64,000 bases of DNA from Candidatus Macondimonas diazotrophica (lineage in GTDB: Bacteria > Pseudomonadota > Gammaproteobacteria > UBA5335). The notes beneath the pieces are model-generated. The model saw only the letters and a program-made list of their open reading frames with translations, did not search any database and was not told the origin of the DNA. The stretch spans positions 186,001 to 250,000 of the forward strand of contig NZ_SRIO01000001.1 of NCBI RefSeq assembly GCF_004684205.1, in the 5' to 3' direction. The stretch's first letter is position 1. Every line of letters starts with the position of its first letter. Position numbers and translations under genes: made by a program. Of this stretch, positions 63,190 to 64,000 are shown piece after piece.

Positions 63190-64000
63190 TTATCCGATAA
63201 TGCGCAATGAATAATCCACAGCCTGAACATGTTTGGTGAGTCCGCCGACCGAAATTCGATCCACGCCGGTGGCCGCGATCCGCGCCACCTCGGCCAACCC
63301 GATGCCCCCGGACGCTTCAAGCGCGGCAACGCGGCCCTGGGCGACGCGCACGGCGACAGCACGCTCGAGCTGTTCGAGATCGAAGTTATCCAGCAACACG
63401 GACTCGACACCGAGATCCAGCACTTCGGTGAGTTGCTCGATCGTCTCCACTTCCACCTGCAGCGGCAGATCGGGATGGCGCTGGCGCGCGGCACGCACGG
63501 CGGCCGTTATCCCGCCGGCGGCCGCGATGTGGTTTTCCTTGATGAGCATGGCGTCGAACAGCCCCATACGCTGATTGCAGCCGCCACCGCACCGCACCGC
63601 GTACTTCTGCGCGACGCGCAAGCCCGGCAAGGTCTTTCGGGTATCGAAGATGCGCGCCGCACTGCCTGCCACCGCATCGACATAGCGACGCGTCAGCGTG
63701 GCCGTTCCCGAGAGCGTTTGAAGAAAATTCAGCGCCGTGCGCTCGCCGGTGAGAATGACCGGAGCGGGCCCGGTAATCTCGCAGACCGTCTGGCCCGGCA
63801 ACAATCGGTCGCCATCCTGCGCCTGCCAATGCACGCCCACCGCGCGATCGAGTTCACGATAGACGGCGTCGAACCAAGGCCGCCCGCACAGAATGGCCTC
63901 CTCGCGGCAAATCAGCCGCGCACGCGCCGGCCGGCCAGGCGCCAGCGCGGCAGTGGCATCCCCCGTTCCCACATCCTCTGCCAGTGCCGCGCGGACCACG
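63190..64000 (-). CDS. nadC: Nicotinate-nucleotide pyrophosphorylase (carboxylating), 5' end beyond the window
   Basis: Quinolinate phosphoribosyltransferase of NAD synthesis. About 270 residues are visible of a usual 280-295, and the window cuts the first few. Motifs: ALAEDVGTGDATA (near the N-terminus), TRKTLPGLRVAQKYAVRCGGG (PRPP and quinolinate site), NQRMGLFDAMLIKENHI, QVEVETIEQL and LDNFDLEQL, then EASGGIGLAEVARIAATGVDRISVG at the C-terminus (pieces given, all intact). Transcribed toward emrB on the minus strand. Confidence 0.95.
   Translation of the reverse strand, partial: VVRAALAEDVGTGDATAALAPGRPARARLICREEAILCGRPWFDAVYRELDRAVGVHWQAQDGDRLLPGQTVCEITGPAPVILTGERTALNFLQTLSGTATLTRRYVDAVAGSAARIFDTRKTLPGLRVAQKYAVRCGGGCNQRMGLFDAMLIKENHIAAAGGITAAVRAARQRHPDLPLQVEVETIEQLTEVLDLGVESVLLDNFDLEQLERAVAVRVAQGRVAALEASGGIGLAEVARIAATGVDRISVGGLTKHVQAVDYSLRIIG

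Noticed and set aside
61737-63200. 487-codon open frame opposite emrB
   Set aside because: Same artefact: Asp/His/Gln-rich translation, no ribosome site, covers a well-supported transporter gene.

Overview
The window is 64 kb of GC-rich (low-to-mid 60s % by eye), densely coded chromosome. Several linkages point to a heterotrophic gammaproteobacterium: accB-accC-prmA with a DUF3426 gene, fis next to purH-purD, purE-purK, opgG-opgH (osmoregulated periplasmic glucans), a pntA1-A2-B transhydrogenase and a DUF2333 gene. I cannot name the genus. There is no rRNA, phage, transposase, IS element or CRISPR array; almost everything reads as core or metabolic chromosome.

Layout. 0-2.6 kb: 3' part of an IorB-like molybdopterin oxidoreductase, then a quinone oxidoreductase. 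2.6-6.5 kb: GNAT protein, a decayed COG4705 membrane-protein gene, a BtuF-like cobalamin-binding protein and a CorC/HlyC membrane protein. 6.5-16.8 kb (minus strand): purD, purH, fis, DUF3426, prmA, accC, accB, aroQ, a TlpA thioredoxin, dsbD, cutA. 16.9-28.6 kb: DUF2333, orphan exbD, a glycine-zipper protein, a decayed DUF1345 gene, fxsA, purEK, pntA1A2B, priA behind an AT-rich intergenic region with three consensus DnaA boxes, and an unknown exported protein. 28.7-37.4 kb (minus): prpB-prpC-prpD (methylcitrate cycle), a small exported protein with strong signals, and a three-gene unit encoding a lipoprotein M3 peptidase, a doubled HCCA-isomerase/DsbA-fold protein and an HDAC-like amidohydrolase. 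37.5-44.1 kb: dsbG-like gene, phytase-like esterase gene, cobalamin riboswitch, btuB, tonB, cob(I)alamin adenosyltransferase, Rieske protein, NERD protein. 44.2-48.8 kb (minus): universal stress protein, opgH with its N-terminal domain apparently split off as a separate ORF, opgG. 49.1-54.6 kb: two LEA-2 proteins followed by an AttEFGH-like ABC system. 54.6 kb: tRNA-Ala(CGC). 55-64 kb: AAA ATPase, a divergent hxlR / GST-alkene reductase pair around a large dyad, a BPSS1780-like membrane protein, emrA-emrB-like efflux and the 3' part of nadC.

How they fit together. Purine synthesis is spread over three spots (purDH, purEK). Fatty-acid initiation, NADPH supply (pnt), propionate catabolism and B12 uptake/activation are represented. 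Envelope redox (TlpA, DsbD, DsbG), periplasmic glucans and the LEA/Att locus form an envelope theme. HxlR-GST-NemA-like and EmrAB-like genes suggest defence against electrophiles and toxic organics. The least-described pieces are the LEA-2/AttEFGH locus, the pepF-isomerase-HDAC unit, the split opgH and the DnaA-box cluster in front of priA.
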